Source of the DNA: Rhizobium sp. BK251
GTDB taxonomy: Bacteria > Pseudomonadota > Alphaproteobacteria > Rhizobiales > Rhizobiaceae
Reading direction: 5' to 3'
Length of the DNA: 64,000 nt
Assembly: GCF_004345245.1 (NCBI RefSeq)
Contig: NZ_SLUQ01000006.1
Span: 434,001 to 498,000 of the forward strand
Shown: piece by piece, positions 53,110-62,430 of the stretch
Layout: every line of letters begins with the position of its first letter
Numbering within the stretch: position 1 is the stretch's first letter
Notes under the pieces: generated by a model
Seen by the model: the letters and a program-made list of their open reading frames with translations, nothing else
Told to the model about the DNA's origin: nothing
Databases searched by the model: none
Made by a program: the position numbers and the translations under genes

Positions 53110-54591
53110 ATGCCACTTCTTCATGTTGAAAATCTCTCCCGCAGCTTCGGCTCGACCCGAGCGCTTGCCGGCACCCATCTGTCGATCGAGCGCGGAGAAA
53201 TCGTGGCCCTCATGGGCGCGAACGGCGCGGGCAAATCGACGCTGGTGAAGATCCTTTCCGGGGTGCTTGCTGCCGAAGGCGGCACCATAAGCCTGGGTGA
53301 TCGTCACTTCGCGCCGAGGACACCGTCCGAAGCGGCAAGGGCTGGCATCGCGACGGTCCATCAATCGACCGATATCGTCGGCCCCGCGGGCCTGACGGTG
53401 GCGGACGCCCTGCTGCTCCACCGCTTTGCCGAGCGCAGCACGCCTCTTTTCGTCTCGCGCAAGAGCATTCGCCGCGAGGCGAAGGCCATGCTCGACGCCG
53501 TCGGCTTTTCGCTGCCGCTCGATCGGGATTTCGGCGATCTATCCGCCGCCGACCGCCAGTTGGTGGCGATCGCCCGGGCGCTGGCGAACAGGGCCGATCT
53601 GCTGATACTCGACGAGCCGACGGCCAGTCTTTCAGGCGATGAAAGCCGCCGGCTTTTCGATATCCTCCTGCGCCTGCGCGCGCAGGGCCTTGCGATCCTT
53701 TACATATCCCATCGCATGGCGGACCTCGAGGCCATCGCCGATCGGGCGATCGTCATGCGCGGCGGCCGCGTCGTGGGCAGCTTCACGAGGCCGATCGACT
53801 TCCCGAGCGCCGTCGAAACCATGATCGGCCGCAGGCTGGATGCCGCGCGACCGGACGCACGACTTGCGACGGGACCGGCGATCTTCGAGATGCGCAATGC
53901 GCAGTTGGTGCCGACAAGCGACCCATTTGACCTGGAACTGCGCGAGGGCGAAGTCGTCGCCATCACCGGCGTGCTCGGCGCCGGAAAGAGCCGGCTGCTT
54001 TCCACGATCTTTGGCATATCGCGGCTTGCCGGTGGCGAAATGCTGCTCGACGGTCGTCCGCACAGGCCAAAATCGCCGGCCGACGCGATTTCAGCAGGTG
54101 TCGCCATGGCTGCGGAAGATCGCCACCGCTCCTCGCTGATGCCGGCCGCCTGGCCGGGGAATTCCCTGGCAGCCACCATCAGCCTTCCGCATCTTGCGAA
54201 ATGGTATCCGAGCGGTTTCCTATTCGGCGGCCGCGAGCGGAGCGAGGCGGCCCAGGCGATCTCACGCCTCGGGATCAAGGCGGCAGGTCCTCTCGCTTCC
54301 GTCTGGACGCTCTCCGGCGGCAACCAGCAGAAGGCCGTAATTGCCCGCTGGGAGGCGGAACCGAGCCGCCTGCTTCTTCTCGACGAGCCGTTCCAGGGCG
54401 TCGATGTCGGCGCCCGCCGCGATATCATCGAGGCGATCCGCGCCCGCACGGACCGCGCCACATTGATCGCCACGTCCGATCCGGAAGAGGCCTACGAGGT
54501 CGCCGACCGTATCCTCACCATCGATCGACACGCGTTGCGACCGATTGCGATCGACGCAATCTCTCCAGCCATTCAGGGAACATACGCATGA
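53110..54591 (+). CDS. CUT2-type ABC transporter ATP-binding protein (system A)
   Basis: 493-aa double ATPase of the RbsA/MglA type. Domain 1 has GANGAGKST, the signature-like LSAADRQLVAIARAL and LILDEPTASLS; domain 2 has GVLGAGKSRLL, LSGGNQQKAVIARW and LLLDEPFQGVDV. Both Walker B Glu residues are kept, in contrast to the other two CUT2 ATPases nearer the left end. The ATG starting MPLLHVENLSRSF is used because it begins the domain; the upstream frame is non-conserved. Its stop overlaps the permease start (ATGA). Confidence 0.9.
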   Translation: MPLLHVENLSRSFGSTRALAGTHLSIERGEIVALMGANGAGKSTLVKILSGVLAAEGGTISLGDRHFAPRTPSEAARAGIATVHQSTDIVGPAGLTVADALLLHRFAERSTPLFVSRKSIRREAKAMLDAVGFSLPLDRDFGDLSAADRQLVAIARALANRADLLILDEPTASLSGDESRRLFDILLRLRAQGLAILYISHRMADLEAIADRAIVMRGGRVVGSFTRPIDFPSAVETMIGRRLDAARPDARLATGPAIFEMRNAQLVPTSDPFDLELREGEVVAITGVLGAGKSRLLSTIFGISRLAGGEMLLDGRPHRPKSPADAISAGVAMAAEDRHRSSLMPAAWPGNSLAATISLPHLAKWYPSGFLFGGRERSEAAQAISRLGIKAAGPLASVWTLSGGNQQKAVIARWEAEPSRLLLLDEPFQGVDVGARRDIIEAIRARTDRATLIATSDPEEAYEVADRILTIDRHALRPIAIDAISPAIQGTYA

Positions 54592-55646
54592 CGACGATCG
54601 AGGACGAGGTCCTTCAGGAGAAGGTTGCAGCGCAGGCGACCGAACGCATCGGCCGCCTGGGAGGCGCAGCAAGCGCAGTCCTTCGGTCCGGCGCCGTCTT
54701 TATCCTGCTCGGCCTGATGCTGGTCGGCTTTGCCATTGCCGAGCCCGCCTTCATCAATCTCGGCAATCTGATGAGCATCCTGCAGGCCGTATCGGTCGTC
54801 GCCATCCTTGGCGCAGGCGTCACGGTGACGCTCGCCGTCGGCGGTTTCGATCTCTCGATTGGCGCCGTTGCCGCCTCGAGTGTCATGGCCGCAAGCTATG
54901 CGATGATCGTCTGGCATCTCGATGCCTTTGCGACAGTACCGCTGGTTCTGGCCCTCGGCGCTGCCATCGGGCTCATCAACGCCTTCCTGATCGTGCGTCT
55001 GCGCGTGCCCGATTTGCTCGCGACACTCGCCATGATGTTCCTGCTTTCGGGCCTCCAGCTCATTCCGACGGCAGGCCGCTCGATTTCCGCCGGCCTCGTC
55101 CTGCCGGATGGCTCCAAGGCGACGGGCGCCTATGATCCCGCCTTCCTCCTCATCGGCCGCTACAGCCTCTTCGGCACCCTGCCGGTCTCGGTCGTTCTGA
55201 TGGCCGTCGTTGCTATCGTTCTTTTCGTCCTGACCGAGCGCACACGCATCGGCCGGTTGCTTTTTGCGACGGGTGGCAACGAGGTCGCCACGCGGCTTGC
55301 AGGCGCTTCCACGACGCGTCTTAAGACCCTTGCCTACGTCATATCGGGAGCGCTCGCCTCCCTCGGCGGCATCGTGATCGCAGCCCGGGTCGGCCGCGGT
55401 GATGTCTCGTCCGGCGGCTCCCTGTTGATGGATTCGGTCGCCGCCGCGCTGATCGGCTTTGCCGTTCTCAATCTTCGTCGCCCGAACGTGCTGGGCACCG
55501 TCGTCGGCGCCGTCTTCGTGGGTGTGCTTCTCAACGGCCTGACCATGCTGAACGCGCCCTACTACACGCAGGACTTCGTCAAGGGTGCCGTTCTGGTCGG
55601 AGCGCTGGCCCTCACCTACGGGCTCGGCCGCAACGTCGATCGCTGA
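54588..55646 (+). CDS. CUT2-type ABC transporter permease (system A)
   Basis: 352-aa permease with a 35-residue hydrophilic N-terminus, then about ten hydrophobic segments; GGFDLSIGAVAA is the family mark and NLRRPNVLGTVVG lies near the C-terminus. It overlaps the ATPase gene by ATGA. It is the only permease of this group, so it would act as a homodimer or share a permease with system B downstream. Confidence 0.9.
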   Translation: MTTIEDEVLQEKVAAQATERIGRLGGAASAVLRSGAVFILLGLMLVGFAIAEPAFINLGNLMSILQAVSVVAILGAGVTVTLAVGGFDLSIGAVAASSVMAASYAMIVWHLDAFATVPLVLALGAAIGLINAFLIVRLRVPDLLATLAMMFLLSGLQLIPTAGRSISAGLVLPDGSKATGAYDPAFLLIGRYSLFGTLPVSVVLMAVVAIVLFVLTERTRIGRLLFATGGNEVATRLAGASTTRLKTLAYVISGALASLGGIVIAARVGRGDVSSGGSLLMDSVAAALIGFAVLNLRRPNVLGTVVGAVFVGVLLNGLTMLNAPYYTQDFVKGAVLVGALALTYGLGRNVDR

Positions 55647-55708
55647 CGTCCGGCTCCGGCCCTGCGAAATTTTCCTGCCGGGCCGCGCTTTTGGAATAAC
55701 GTTCCTCC

Positions 55709-55740
55709 TTAGATATATAAATCTATATAATTTATCGACT
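55709..55740. promoter_or_regulatory. A+T-rich element upstream of the system B binding protein
   Basis: A TTAGATATATAAATCTATAT stretch continuing to TTATCGACT, 25 bp before the start of the system B binding-protein gene and in the same strand orientation as the element at 52945-52974. Contains an AGATATATAAATCT-type near-palindrome. Likely promoter or operator. Confidence 0.4.
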
Positions 55741-55765
55741 ACACAAAACGAGAGAGGGCTATTTC

Positions 55766-56776
55766 ATGAGTGAAGGACTTGGATCCGGCTTCGGACGCCG
55801 GGAAATCTTGAAGCTCGCGGCGGTCGCCGGAGCAACATTCGCCGGCACCGGTATCTTTGCGGCCGGACAGGCAAGTGCCGCAGACGACGGCCTTTCGCTG
55901 AAGGGCAAGCGCGTCGCGATCAGCGCCACCGGCACCGACCACTATTTCGACCTGCAGGTTTACAACGCCCAGATCGAAGAGGTGAAGAGGCTCGGCGGCG
56001 AGCCGATTGCCGTCGACGCCGGCCGCAATGACGGAAAGCTGATCGCCCAGCTGCAGACGCTCGTCGCGCAGAAGCCGGATGCCCTGGTGCAGATCCTCGG
56101 CACGCTCAGCGTCATCGATCCCTGGCTGAAGAAGGCGCGCGACGCGGGCATTCCCGTCCTGACCGTCGATGTTGGCTCCACCAACTCGATCAACAACACG
56201 ACCTCCGACAACTGGGGCATAGGCAAGGACCTCGCCCTGCAGCTCGTCTCCGACATCGGTGGAGAAGGCAACATCGTCGTCTTCAACGGTTTCTATGGCG
56301 TCACACCCTGCGCCATCCGCTACGACCAGCTCGTCAACGTCACCAAATACTTCCCGAAGGTGAAGATCCTCCAGCCGGAACTGCGCGACGTCATTCCGAA
56401 CACCGTCCAGGATGCGTTCACGCAGATCACCGCGATCCTCAACAAGTACCCGGAGAAGGGCTCGATCAAGGCCGTCTGGTCGGCCTGGGATATTCCGCAG
56501 CTCGGCGCCACCCAGGCGATTGCCGCGGCCGGCCGCAACGAGATCCGCACCTACGGCGTTGACGGCAGCCCGGAAGTTCTCCAGCTCGTTGCCGATCCGA
56601 ACTCCCCGGCCGGCGCCGATGCGGCGCAGCAGCCGGCCGAGATCGGGCGCGTTGCGGTCCGCAACGTCGCCAGGCTGCTCGCCGGACAGAGCCTGCCGCG
56701 CGAAACCTACGTACCGGCACTTCTCGCCAACAAGGAAAACGTTGGCGAGATCATCAAGAAGCTCGGTATCGGCTGA
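55766..56776 (+). CDS. CUT2-type substrate-binding protein (system B)
   Basis: 336-aa family 2 periplasmic binding protein with a Tat-like leader (GRREILKLAAVAGATFAG, cleavage near ASA-ADD) instead of a plain Sec leader. VAISATGTDHYFDLQVYNAQ and LVAQKPDALVQILGTLS match the RbsB-like fold. A Tat leader would mean export in the folded state. It is followed by a strong stem-loop and then by the ATPase and two permeases of system B. Confidence 0.9.
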   Translation: MSEGLGSGFGRREILKLAAVAGATFAGTGIFAAGQASAADDGLSLKGKRVAISATGTDHYFDLQVYNAQIEEVKRLGGEPIAVDAGRNDGKLIAQLQTLVAQKPDALVQILGTLSVIDPWLKKARDAGIPVLTVDVGSTNSINNTTSDNWGIGKDLALQLVSDIGGEGNIVVFNGFYGVTPCAIRYDQLVNVTKYFPKVKILQPELRDVIPNTVQDAFTQITAILNKYPEKGSIKAVWSAWDIPQLGATQAIAAAGRNEIRTYGVDGSPEVLQLVADPNSPAGADAAQQPAEIGRVAVRNVARLLAGQSLPRETYVPALLANKENVGEIIKKLGIG

Positions 56777-56786
56777 GACCGGACCT

Positions 56787-56811
56787 GCGATGCGGCACAG
56801 GGCCGCATCGC
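56787..56811 (+). terminator. Stem-loop between the system B binding-protein and ATPase genes
   Basis: Perfect 10-bp stem (GCGATGCGGC / GCCGCATCGC) with a five-base loop, ten bases after the binding-protein stop. It is followed by TCCACTTCTC, not a T-run, so it is probably an attenuator or mRNA stabiliser. Confidence 0.65.
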
Positions 56812-56836
56812 TCCACTTCTCTCCAGGACCAGCAGC

Positions 56837-58387
56837 ATGACAAAACCCGCCTCAGCGCAGACAGCCGACCATGGCGACCATATCATTCGCTTCGACCACA
56901 TTGTGAAGCGCTTCGGAGGCGCGCAGGCGCTCGCCGGCGTGTGGCTCGCCGTCCGCCGCGGCACGGTGCATGGGCTCGTCGGACAGAACGGAGCCGGCAA
57001 ATCGACGCTCATCAAGATTCTGGCCGGACTGCACAGACCCGACGAGGGTCTGATAGAGATCGAGAACCAGTCTTACGAACGGCTGACGCCGCATCTCTGC
57101 GAAGAACTCGGCATCCATTTCATCCACCAGGACCGACTGCTGGTGCCCACCTTCACGGTCGGCGAAGCGCTGTTTCTCGGGCGGGAAACCCGGTTTGCCG
57201 GCACGCCGTTCCTCAATCGCCGCGCCATGCAGAAGCGCGCCGAAGAGATTCTCGCCAACTATTTCGGCGTTGAGCTGCCCAGGGATGCCCTGATCAGCGA
57301 ACTCTCCGCCGCCGAGCGCCAGATCGTCCAGATCACCCGCGCGCTGCTTCACCGGCCAAAGGTACTGGTCTTCGACGAGCCGACTGCAGCGCTCGTCCGC
57401 CGCGAGGCCGAAATACTCTTCCGCCTGATCCGCCGTCTTCGCAGCGAAGGCGTCACGATCATTTACATCTCTCACTATCTCAACGAGATCGAGGAATTGT
57501 GCGACCACGTGACGGTGTTGCGCAACGGCACGGATGTCGCGTCCCTTCCGATCGGCGAAACCTCGGCAAAGGCGATCGCCAGCTTGATGATCGAGCGCGA
57601 CATCGCCGAGATGTTCCCGAAACGCCAAGTGGAGCTGGGCGAGGAGATTCTGAAGGTCCAGGCCCTCTCGACGCCGAACCGCTTCGAAGACATCAGCTTC
57701 ACGCTGCGGCGCGGAGAGATCCTCGGCATCACCGGATTGCTGGGGTCCGGGGCCAAGGACCTTGTCCGCACGCTCTTCGGATTGGAACAGGCAGCATCCG
57801 GCGTCATCGAGATCAAGGGCGAGGCAGCACAGCCGCGCAACCCCGTACAGGCAGTCGACCGACAGCTGGCACTGGTGCCCGAGGATCGGCGCGGCCATGG
57901 CGTCGGCCTCGATCTCAGTCTTTCCGAGAACATCACGCTTTCGAGCCTCGCCCGCTACACGCGCTTCGGATTCCTGAAGCGGAAACGCGAGCGCGCCGAT
58001 ACCGACGACCTCATCAGGCGCCTGCAGATCAAGGCGACCGGGCGCGACGCCTTGGTTCGCACGCTCTCCGGCGGCAACCAGCAGAAGGTTGCGATCGCGA
58101 AATGGCTGAGCCGCCAGTCGGAAATCTATCTCCTCGACGAGCCGACCGTCGGTGTCGACATCGGCTCCAAGGTCGAGATATACACGCTCATCGGCGAACT
58201 CGCCGCCCGCGGCGCCGGCGTCATCTTGCTCTCGTCGGACCTGCCCGAACTTGTCGGAATCACTGACCGGATTCTCGTGTTCTTCCGAGGCCATGTGATC
58301 CGCGAGCTCGTCTCCTCGAAGACTACAACCGATGAAGTGCTGGCAGCATCGACCGGCGCTTCGGAAGGATTGCGCCATGTCGGCTGA
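56837..58387 (+). CDS. CUT2-type ABC transporter ATP-binding protein (system B)
   Basis: 516-aa double ATPase. Domain 1: GQNGAGKST, LSAAERQIVQITRAL and LVFDEPTAALV. Domain 2: GLLGSGAKDLV, LSGGNQQKVAIAKWL and YLLDEPTVGVDI, with its Glu retained. The EDRRGHGVG segment between is usual in RbsA proteins. The start ATG is 60 bp after the binding-protein gene. The stop overlaps the first permease by 11 bp. Confidence 0.92.
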   Translation: MTKPASAQTADHGDHIIRFDHIVKRFGGAQALAGVWLAVRRGTVHGLVGQNGAGKSTLIKILAGLHRPDEGLIEIENQSYERLTPHLCEELGIHFIHQDRLLVPTFTVGEALFLGRETRFAGTPFLNRRAMQKRAEEILANYFGVELPRDALISELSAAERQIVQITRALLHRPKVLVFDEPTAALVRREAEILFRLIRRLRSEGVTIIYISHYLNEIEELCDHVTVLRNGTDVASLPIGETSAKAIASLMIERDIAEMFPKRQVELGEEILKVQALSTPNRFEDISFTLRRGEILGITGLLGSGAKDLVRTLFGLEQAASGVIEIKGEAAQPRNPVQAVDRQLALVPEDRRGHGVGLDLSLSENITLSSLARYTRFGFLKRKRERADTDDLIRRLQIKATGRDALVRTLSGGNQQKVAIAKWLSRQSEIYLLDEPTVGVDIGSKVEIYTLIGELAARGAGVILLSSDLPELVGITDRILVFFRGHVIRELVSSKTTTDEVLAASTGASEGLRHVG

Positions 58388-59396
58388 CGTCCATTTTGCC
58401 TCCCTCCCCGCCACTTCGACCGGCCACTCGCCCCAGGCAAAGGGCAGGGTCGCGGCTTCGGCCCTCCGGTTCGGCTCGCTGCTCGCCTTCGCGTCGATCC
58501 TCGTCCTCTTCTCGCTCACGGCCCCTTATTTCCCGACGATCGGCAATATCGGCAATGTTCTTGGCCAGTCGGCCATTGCCGGCGTCCTGGCAATCGGCCT
58601 GACGATCGTGCTGATTGCCGGCGGCTCGAACGTCGTGACCGGCGGCATCGACCTTTCGCTTGCCGCGAACATGGGATTGAGCGCCGCGACCTATGCCACG
58701 CTGATTCAACTCGGCTATGGTGATCTTGTCGCGGGAGGCGGCGCGCTACTCGTGGGACTTGCGATCGGCGCCGTCAACGCGGCAGCGGTGGTCCTCGCCG
58801 GCATCGTGCCGCTTCTGGCAACGCTTGCCGTCATGAACGTCGTCGCCGGTTTGGAACTGGTGCTCACCCAGAACACCGTCGTTCCCGCCTCGACCGATTT
58901 CCTGACGGCGATCTCGGCCTCCGACCGCTTCAGCATCCCTGTCCTCGCCTATGTGCTGATCGGCTTTACCGCTGTCGCGGCGGCAATCGTGCAGCATACC
59001 CCGCTGGGGCTGAGGCTTTATGCCGTCGGCGAGTTTCCGGATGCCGCCCGTGCAGCGGGCCTGCCGCTTAAGCGCTTGCTTGCCGGCGCCTTCGTCGCCA
59101 GCGGCCTGTGCGGCGGCTTCGCCGGCATTCTCTCAGTTTCCTATCTCAGCGGGAGCACGACCGGTTCCGGCGAAATGCTCCTGCCGGTCGTCGTCACCGC
59201 ACTGCTCGGCTCGGTGTTCTCGCGCCGCCTCGTGCCGACGATCACCGGAACCCTGGTCTCTGCTCTCTTCGTGGGCTTCCTCATCAACGGTTTCCAGCTT
59301 CTGAACCTTCCGAGCACGCTCGTCAGCGGCGTCCAGGGCCTGCTGATCCTGATCGTCGTATCGGCCACGACGTTGTTGCGCAAACGGGAGATCTGA
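58377..59396 (+). CDS. CUT2-type ABC transporter permease (system B)
   Basis: 339-aa permease; after a 30-residue hydrophilic start come about nine hydrophobic segments, with GGIDLSLAANMG as the family mark. The ATG lies inside the end of the ATPase gene. It pairs with the permease two bases downstream. Confidence 0.9.
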   Translation: MSADVHFASLPATSTGHSPQAKGRVAASALRFGSLLAFASILVLFSLTAPYFPTIGNIGNVLGQSAIAGVLAIGLTIVLIAGGSNVVTGGIDLSLAANMGLSAATYATLIQLGYGDLVAGGGALLVGLAIGAVNAAAVVLAGIVPLLATLAVMNVVAGLELVLTQNTVVPASTDFLTAISASDRFSIPVLAYVLIGFTAVAAAIVQHTPLGLRLYAVGEFPDAARAAGLPLKRLLAGAFVASGLCGGFAGILSVSYLSGSTTGSGEMLLPVVVTALLGSVFSRRLVPTITGTLVSALFVGFLINGFQLLNLPSTLVSGVQGLLILIVVSATTLLRKREI

Positions 59397-59398
59397 CC

Positions 59399-60376
59399 AT
59401 GTCCGCCTCGACATTCGCCGGGCGATCCTCCGCCAGTTTCGCTCGCTTTGGCCTCGTACTGGCCCTTATCGTCGTCTTCTCGATCTTCTCTGCCGCCGCA
59501 CCGACTTTCCTCACTCCGGCCAATCTGCAGAGCATTCTGGTCAACAACTTCACCCTGCTTGCGATCGTCTCGATCGCCATGACGCTCGCGGTATCGGCCG
59601 GAGGCATCGACCTTTCGGTTGGCACCGCGGTAGATTTTGCGAGTTTCGCCTTCGTATCGCTCGTCCTTGCCGGCAAACCGATCGCCCTTGCGCTTGTCGC
59701 CGGCCTCGCGGCAGGCGCCCTCGTCGGCGCCTTCAACGCGATCCTGATTTCGGCGATCGGCGTGTCGCCGTTTCTGGCAACGCTCGGCACGTTGTTCATC
59801 GGGCGCAGCATCCAGCAGTTGTTGACGAATGGCGGCAATCCCGTCTACCTGCCGCCAGCGGGCGTGCCCGAGGCTTTCCGTTTTCTCGGCCACGGATCGA
59901 TCGCCGGCGTGCCGGTGCCCCTTCTTGTCGCCGCTCTCACCATCGCCGGCGCTTCGGTGCTGCTTACCCGGACGCGGTTCGGTCGTGTCGTGCTTTCGAT
60001 CGGGATCCAGCCGAGCGTCGTTCGCTATTCCGGGATCGGCCGTGGCCCCCATGTTGCCGCCACCTTCATTCTCGCGGGAATTGTCGCGGCCGTCGCCGGC
60101 ATCATCCTGACCGCAACGGTCACCGTCTACATCCCCTCCTCCGGCAATGCCTTCCTGCTGAACGCAATCGGCGCGACCTTCATCGGCACGACCTTCTCGC
60201 CGCTCGGGCGCCCGAATGTTGCGGGCACCGTCCTTGGCGTCCTGCTCCTCAGCATCGTTGCCAACGGCCTCCTTCTGACGGGCCTGAATTTCTACTGGCA
60301 GCAGGTCGGCACCGGCACCCTCATATTCGCCGTGCTGGCCTTCAGCTTCATCAACAGGAAAGCGGTGGCCGCCTGA
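59399..60376 (+). CDS. CUT2-type ABC transporter permease (system B)
   Basis: 325-aa permease with the mark GGIDLSVGTAVD and a C-terminal SPLGRPNVAGTVLG motif. The ATG two bases after the previous stop is used; the longer frame upstream overlaps the partner permease. The next gene, 34 bp on, is an NtaA-type monooxygenase, so transport and oxidation are joined in one operon. Confidence 0.9.
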   Translation: MSASTFAGRSSASFARFGLVLALIVVFSIFSAAAPTFLTPANLQSILVNNFTLLAIVSIAMTLAVSAGGIDLSVGTAVDFASFAFVSLVLAGKPIALALVAGLAAGALVGAFNAILISAIGVSPFLATLGTLFIGRSIQQLLTNGGNPVYLPPAGVPEAFRFLGHGSIAGVPVPLLVAALTIAGASVLLTRTRFGRVVLSIGIQPSVVRYSGIGRGPHVAATFILAGIVAAVAGIILTATVTVYIPSSGNAFLLNAIGATFIGTTFSPLGRPNVAGTVLGVLLLSIVANGLLLTGLNFYWQQVGTGTLIFAVLAFSFINRKAVAA

Positions 60377-60410
60377 GCGAGGTCGACCGAAACCATGCAG
60401 GAACAATGAC

Positions 60411-61808
60411 ATGAGCCGAGAAATCAGGCTGAACGCCTTCGATATGAACTGCGTCGGACACCAGTCGCCGGGCCTCTGGCGCCACCCGCGCGACAAGTCA
60501 TGGACCTACAAGGACCTCGACTACTGGGTTCACCTTGCAAAGACGCTGGAGCGCGGCAAGTTCGACGGCCTGTTCATTGCCGATGTGCTCGGCGTCTACG
60601 ACGTGCTGAACGGCAATGTCGATGCGGCGCTGCGCCATTCCGCCCAGGTGCCGGTCAACGATCCACTGCAGCTCATCCCGACCATGGCCTACGAGACCGA
60701 GCATCTCGGCTTCGGGCTGACCGCGTCGCTGTCCTTCGAGCATCCCTATACATTCGCGCGGCGCATCTCGACGCTCGACCATCTCACCAAGGGTCGGGTG
60801 GGCTGGAACATCGTCACTTCCTATCTCAACAGCGGTGCATTGAATATCGGCCAGCCCGCTCAGACGAACCATGACGACCGCTATGACCTAGCCGACGAAT
60901 ATCTCGAGGTCTGCTACAAACTCTGGGAGGGAAGCTGGGAAGACGATGCCGTCGTGCGCGACCGGGAAAAGGGCATATTTACCCATCCGGAGAAGGTGCA
61001 CCCCATCCGCCACGCCGGCAAGCATTTCAACGTTCCCGGCATTCATCTCAGCGAGCCCTCGCCACAGCGCACGCCCGTGCTCTACCAGGCGGGCGCCTCC
61101 AGCCGAGGCAAGGATTTCGCCGGCGCGCATGCGGAATGCATTTTCGTGGCCGCGCCTTCGAAGGCGGTGCTCAAGCGCTATGTCGCCAATGTGCGGCAGG
61201 CCGCTGAGCGTGTCGGTCGCAACCCGCGCGAGATCCTGGCCTTCAACCTCCAGACCGTCGTCGTCGGCGAGACGGATGCCGAGGCTCAGCGCAAATTCAA
61301 CGAGTACCGCGAATACGCTTCGTTCGAAGGCGCCCAGACGCTCATCTCCGGCTGGACCGGCATCGATTTCGGCCAGTTCGGCCCGGACGAGATATTGCGC
61401 CACCGCTATACCAACGCCGTTCAATCGGCTGTCGAGACCTTCACGACCATCGATCCCGACAAGGAATGGACGGTTCGGGAGATGGCGGATTGGGTGGGCA
61501 TCGGCGGTTTCGGCCCGGTCTTCGTCGGTTCACCGTCGACCGTTGCCGACCTGATGCAGGAATGGGTCGAGGACACCGACGTAGACGGCTTCAACCTTGC
61601 CTACGCCGTAACCCCTGAGAGCTTCGAGGATACGGTCGACCTCCTGGTGCCGGAACTGCAGAAGCGCGGTGTCTATAAGACCGAATATCGCAAGGGCACG
61701 CTGCGCGAAAAGCTAGGCGGCAAAGGCCCGCGACTGGTGGCGCCGCATCCGGGTGCCGCCTACCACGATCTCGGATCGGATCCGGCAAGGCTGATCAAGC
61801 GAGCATAG
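60411..61808 (+). CDS. FMNH2-dependent monooxygenase of the NtaA/SnaA/DszA family, second copy
   Basis: 465-aa luciferase-like monooxygenase. LNAFDMNCVGHQSPGLWRHP at the start and GRVGWNIVTSYLNSGALNIG align closely with the paralogue at 42193-43569, so the two are related within one family. It would use FMNH2, presumably from the reductase at 41448-42008, since none is nearby. Last gene of the system B transporter operon, which implies that the transported compound is its substrate. Confidence 0.9.
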   Translation: MSREIRLNAFDMNCVGHQSPGLWRHPRDKSWTYKDLDYWVHLAKTLERGKFDGLFIADVLGVYDVLNGNVDAALRHSAQVPVNDPLQLIPTMAYETEHLGFGLTASLSFEHPYTFARRISTLDHLTKGRVGWNIVTSYLNSGALNIGQPAQTNHDDRYDLADEYLEVCYKLWEGSWEDDAVVRDREKGIFTHPEKVHPIRHAGKHFNVPGIHLSEPSPQRTPVLYQAGASSRGKDFAGAHAECIFVAAPSKAVLKRYVANVRQAAERVGRNPREILAFNLQTVVVGETDAEAQRKFNEYREYASFEGAQTLISGWTGIDFGQFGPDEILRHRYTNAVQSAVETFTTIDPDKEWTVREMADWVGIGGFGPVFVGSPSTVADLMQEWVEDTDVDGFNLAYAVTPESFEDTVDLLVPELQKRGVYKTEYRKGTLREKLGGKGPRLVAPHPGAAYHDLGSDPARLIKRA

Positions 61809-61847
61809 CACCCGTACTTGGCTATCTGGGTCGGGGTCGACGCATCG

Positions 61848-62330
61848 CTAGGAAAGATGGCGCTTGGCCGAATTTTTCAGCAATTCCATCTCGGCAAGAA
61901 TAGTGCGGATCGTCGCCGGATCGACATCCGCCATCAGGTCGCGCAGCCAGCTTTCGTGCGCTTCGGCCATACGGGAAAAAATCGCCTTTCCTTCATCGGT
62001 GAGACGCGCGACCGTCACCCTGCGATCGTCGTCGGGCGTCTCCCTGCGTACGAAGCCATCTGCCTCCAGCCGTTCGATGAGACCGGTTATGTTGCCATTC
62101 GTCACCATGGTCCGCTTCGACAGTTCGCCGAGGCGCAGGCCTTCGGGCTCGCGATAGAGCTGGGCGAGCAGGTCGAATTGCGGCAGCGTTGCACCGAACT
62201 CGCTGCGCAAACGCCGGCGGACTTCCTGGGAAATCAGCTTCGTGGTCGAAAGCAGCCGAAGCCAGAGGCGAAGCTCCTGCTTGTTGCTGTCGTGCGTGTC
62301 GTTGACGATGATTTCCAGATCGACGGCCAT
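61848..62330 (-). CDS. MarR-family transcriptional regulator
   Basis: 160-aa winged-helix regulator; LGELSKRTMVTNGNITGLIE is the recognition region and DDRRVTVARLTDEG the wing. Start is uncertain: an ATG (MAVDLEIIVND) is used, with an in-frame GTG four codons earlier that has AGGAACAGG before it. Between the NtaA-type gene (convergent) and the FAD oxidoreductase (same strand, upstream); which genes it controls is not clear. Confidence 0.85.
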   Translation of the reverse strand: MAVDLEIIVNDTHDSNKQELRLWLRLLSTTKLISQEVRRRLRSEFGATLPQFDLLAQLYREPEGLRLGELSKRTMVTNGNITGLIERLEADGFVRRETPDDDRRVTVARLTDEGKAIFSRMAEAHESWLRDLMADVDPATIRTILAEMELLKNSAKRHLS

Positions 62331-62430
62331 GATCGGCAACACCCTGTTCCTGGGACGGCTGATCCTGCCTGCAAGAGCAGAACCGCCACGTCAAGACTAG
62401 GTATTACAATCCTAAAGGAATTAACAGGTT

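Noticed and set aside
56852..58519. A 555-codon open frame on the minus strand
   Set aside because: Antisense to the system B ATPase, whose motifs are intact on the plus strand; again a shadow frame.
41448..61808. A sulfoquinovose (smo-type) pathway
   Set aside because: The monooxygenases belong to the NtaA/DszA and SfnB/DszC groups, not the alkanesulfonate-monooxygenase type. No sulfoquinovosidase or CUT1 Smo transporter is present.
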